From positions 1-25,838 of the forward strand of contig JAQCJA010000009.1 in NCBI GenBank assembly GCA_027593305.1: DNA of 25,838 nucleotides, written 5' to 3'. The position numbers and the translations under genes are program-made. The notes beneath the pieces are model-generated. The model was not told the origin of the DNA. It ran no database searches and was given only the letters and a program-made list of their open reading frames with translations. Below, piece after piece: positions 24,420 through 25,838 of the stretch. The stretch is from a bacterium. Its GTDB lineage: Bacteria > Latescibacterota > UBA2968 > UBA8231. How positions within the stretch are numbered: the first letter of the stretch is position 1; the number at the start of each line of letters is the position of its first letter.

Positions 24420-25420
24420 GCCCCGGGTCCGTCGTAGCGGATCTCGTCGAGCAGGCGCTGGGCCAGGCCGTCGGCGCTCACTGCCTGGGCCTCAGCGTGG
24501 AAATTGACAACGATCCGGTGCCGCAGCACGGGCAGGGCGACGGCGCGGATGTCTTCAGCCGATACAGAGTGGCGCCCATGGAGCGCGGCACGTGCCTTGC
24601 CGGCCAGCACCAGAAACTGAGAGGCCCGTGGTCCGGCGCCCCAGTTGACCATCTCTCGCACGTGTTCCGGTGCTGTCCCATCGGTAGGGCGCGAACTGCG
24701 CACCAGCCGCACGGCATATTCCACCAGGTGGTCGGCGACGGGAACCCGGCGCACGAGCTGCTGGAAGGCAACGATCTGCTCGCCGTTGAGCACCGGGCGC
24801 ACCGCCTCGGGTGCGGCAGAAGTCGTGCTGCGCACGATCGCCGCCTCCTCGGCGGCGTCCGGGTAGTCGATGCGCAACTCAAAGAGAAACCGATCCAGCT
24901 GGGCCTCCGGCAATGGATAGGTGCCTTCCTGCTCGATCGGGTTCTGGGTCGCCAGGACGAAGAACGGTGCCGGCAGAGGCATGGTGTTGCCACCGGCGGT
25001 GACAGCGTGTTCCTGCATGGCCTCGAGCAATGCAGCCTGGGTTTTCGGTGGGGTTCGATTGATCTCGTCGGCCAGGATGATGTTGTGGAATATGGGACCC
25101 GGAACGAAGCGAAAGACCTTGCGCCCCGTCTCGTGATCCTCCTCCAGCACATCGGTGCCGGTGATGTCAGAAGGCATCAGATCCGGCGTGAACTGCACCC
25201 GCCCGAAGCTCAGATCCAGTGTCTGAGACAGGGTGCGGATCAACAGAGTCTTGGCCAGCCCCGGGACACCAACCAGAAGGCAGTGGCCGCCGGCGAGCAG
25301 GGCGATCAACAGACCCTCAACGACCTCATGCTGGCCGATGACGACCTTGCCGATCTGTTCTTCGAGCTGACGGCGCGCGGCTTCGAGTTCGGCCACGGCT
25401 TCCACGTCGTTCTGCGACAT
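24416..25420 (-). CDS. MoxR-family AAA+ ATPase
   Basis: AAA+ ATPase believed to help fold or activate partner proteins together with vWA/DUF58 proteins. The 334-aa chain has Walker A G-V-P-G-L-A-K-T (51-58), Walker B I-L-A-D-E-I (115-120) with N-R-T-P-P-K-T-Q after it, the sensor A-T-Q-N-P-I-E-Q-E-G-T-Y-P-L-P-E-A-Q-L-D-R-F, and the lid domain. ATG at 25420 is chosen: it has AAGGAAG 6 nt upstream, while the alternative frame opening at 25480 overlaps the upstream gene and adds 20 unrelated residues. The stop overlaps DUF58. The gene begins 16 bp after the stop of the preceding gene, so all three are one operon. Confidence 0.95.
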   Translation of the reverse strand: MSQNDVEAVAELEAARRQLEEQIGKVVIGQHEVVEGLLIALLAGGHCLLVGVPGLAKTLLIRTLSQTLDLSFGRVQFTPDLMPSDITGTDVLEEDHETGRKVFRFVPGPIFHNIILADEINRTPPKTQAALLEAMQEHAVTAGGNTMPLPAPFFVLATQNPIEQEGTYPLPEAQLDRFLFELRIDYPDAAEEAAIVRSTTSAAPEAVRPVLNGEQIVAFQQLVRRVPVADHLVEYAVRLVRSSRPTDGTAPEHVREMVNWGAGPRASQFLVLAGKARAALHGRHSVSAEDIRAVALPVLRHRIVVNFHAEAQAVSADGLAQRLLDEIRYDGPGA

Positions 25421-25436
25421 CGAATCTTCCTTCGGG

Positions 25437-25838
25437 TTAGGTCTTTCGTTCCTGCTTTTTCGCCGCCGGGAACAGGACATTGTTGAGTATGAGCCGGTAA
25501 CCCGGCGAACTGCGGTGCAGGTCGAGTTGGGTGGGCGGATCCCCCACGTGGTGCTTGTGATCCTCGGGATCGTGGCCGCCGTAGAAGGTAATCGTGCCCC
25601 GGCCCACCTGCCCGTGGAGGTACTTCACCTGATCCGTCCCTTCCACTTCGGCGAGGATGACGATGTGATCCTTGATCAGCTTCCTGTGAAAGGCTGTGGT
25701 CTGTCCGAGGAAACCATTGACGACATTCGTGTGGCACTGGGTCAGCATGGTGGGCACTGGATCGTGCCGTGCGGAGAACTCAAAAAGGGTGAAATACTCG
25801 GCCTCGGCGGAGCGTATGAGCCTGGCGTCCTTGGGTGT
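25437..25838 (-). CDS. C-terminal fragment of a protein commonly annotated 'asparagine synthetase B' (function unknown), cut by window edge
   Basis: 133 residues read in from the right edge to TAA at 25437. The segment Y-F-T-L-F-E-F-S-A-R-H-D-P-V-P-T-M-L, then G-F-L-G-Q-T-T-A-F, H-G-Q-V-G-R-G, F-Y-G-G-H-D-P-E-D-H and the end S-P-G-Y-R-L-I-L-N-N-V-L-F-P-A-A-K-K match, from memory, the C-terminus of a family of about 400 aa found mainly in Bacteroidetes and labelled 'asparagine synthetase B'. That name appears wrong, as no glutaminase or synthetase motif is visible here; the G-Q-V-G-R-G and G-G-H-D parts recall glutamine-amidotransferase-like (ThuA-type) folds. It is 16 bp upstream of the MoxR gene and in the same direction. 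The N-terminus, including any signal peptide, is outside the window. Confidence 0.6.
   Translation of the reverse strand, partial: TPKDARLIRSAEAEYFTLFEFSARHDPVPTMLTQCHTNVVNGFLGQTTAFHRKLIKDHIVILAEVEGTDQVKYLHGQVGRGTITFYGGHDPEDHKHHVGDPPTQLDLHRSSPGYRLILNNVLFPAAKKQERKT

Overview
This 25.8 kb window comes from a GC-rich (about 60-65 % by eye), gene-dense bacterial chromosome. Almost everything that can be identified is core metabolism of an aerobic heterotroph. I saw no tRNA, rRNA, CRISPR array, integrase, transposase or phage gene. The lineage cannot be fixed from the window. Long single-chain PurL, a nitrilase-fused NadE, a SufBCDSU-SufT-Rrf2 set and a 'Bacteroidetes-style' secreted protein next to MoxR/DUF58 would fit an FCB-group or related uncultured phylum, but that is only a guess.

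Layout. (1) 1-1597, minus: the N-terminal 532 residues of purL, running off the left edge. (2) 1598-1826: a divergent promoter region with a 17-bp tandem repeat. (3) 1827-7418, plus: sucA-sucB-lpdA, the complete 2-oxoglutarate dehydrogenase complex in one tight operon. (4) 7419-7748: a 330-bp gap with T-rich sequence, four copies of a 15-bp repeat and a strong hairpin terminator, possibly a small RNA or attenuator. (5) 7749-11708, plus: a DesVI/TylM1-like methyltransferase, a fold-type I PLP aminotransferase and glutamine-dependent NAD synthetase. (6) 11785-15129, plus: a LigC-like Gfo/Idh/MocA oxidoreductase, a 127-aa protein built from a duplicated C-W-H-L motif, and a 644-aa protein of unknown function. 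(7) 21547-15149, minus: sufB-sufC-sufD-sufS-sufU-sufT-rrf2, an Fe-S cluster assembly operon with its probable [2Fe-2S] regulator as the last gene. (8) 21740-23374, minus: an SLC13/RCK_C-type anion transporter that is broken (frame break plus internal deletion). (9) 25838-23499, minus: the C-terminus of a protein usually labelled 'asparagine synthetase B', a MoxR AAA+ ATPase and a DUF58 protein.

How the genes fit together. The 2-oxoglutarate dehydrogenase operon and the SUF operon point to respiratory growth under oxidative conditions. SufS/SufU mobilise and transfer sulfur, SufBCD is the scaffold, SufT helps maturation, and the Rrf2 protein with three cysteines probably senses the product and feeds back on the promoter. 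A 26-bp near-palindrome overlapping the predicted suf promoter is a candidate operator.

The least explained part is 11785-15129. The 644-aa protein has a region that resembles an anthrax-lethal-factor-type zincin but with the HExxH signature replaced by K-E-A-Y-P. I did not find convincing evidence of a wholly new system; the best leads are this cluster, the suf control elements and the decayed transporter.
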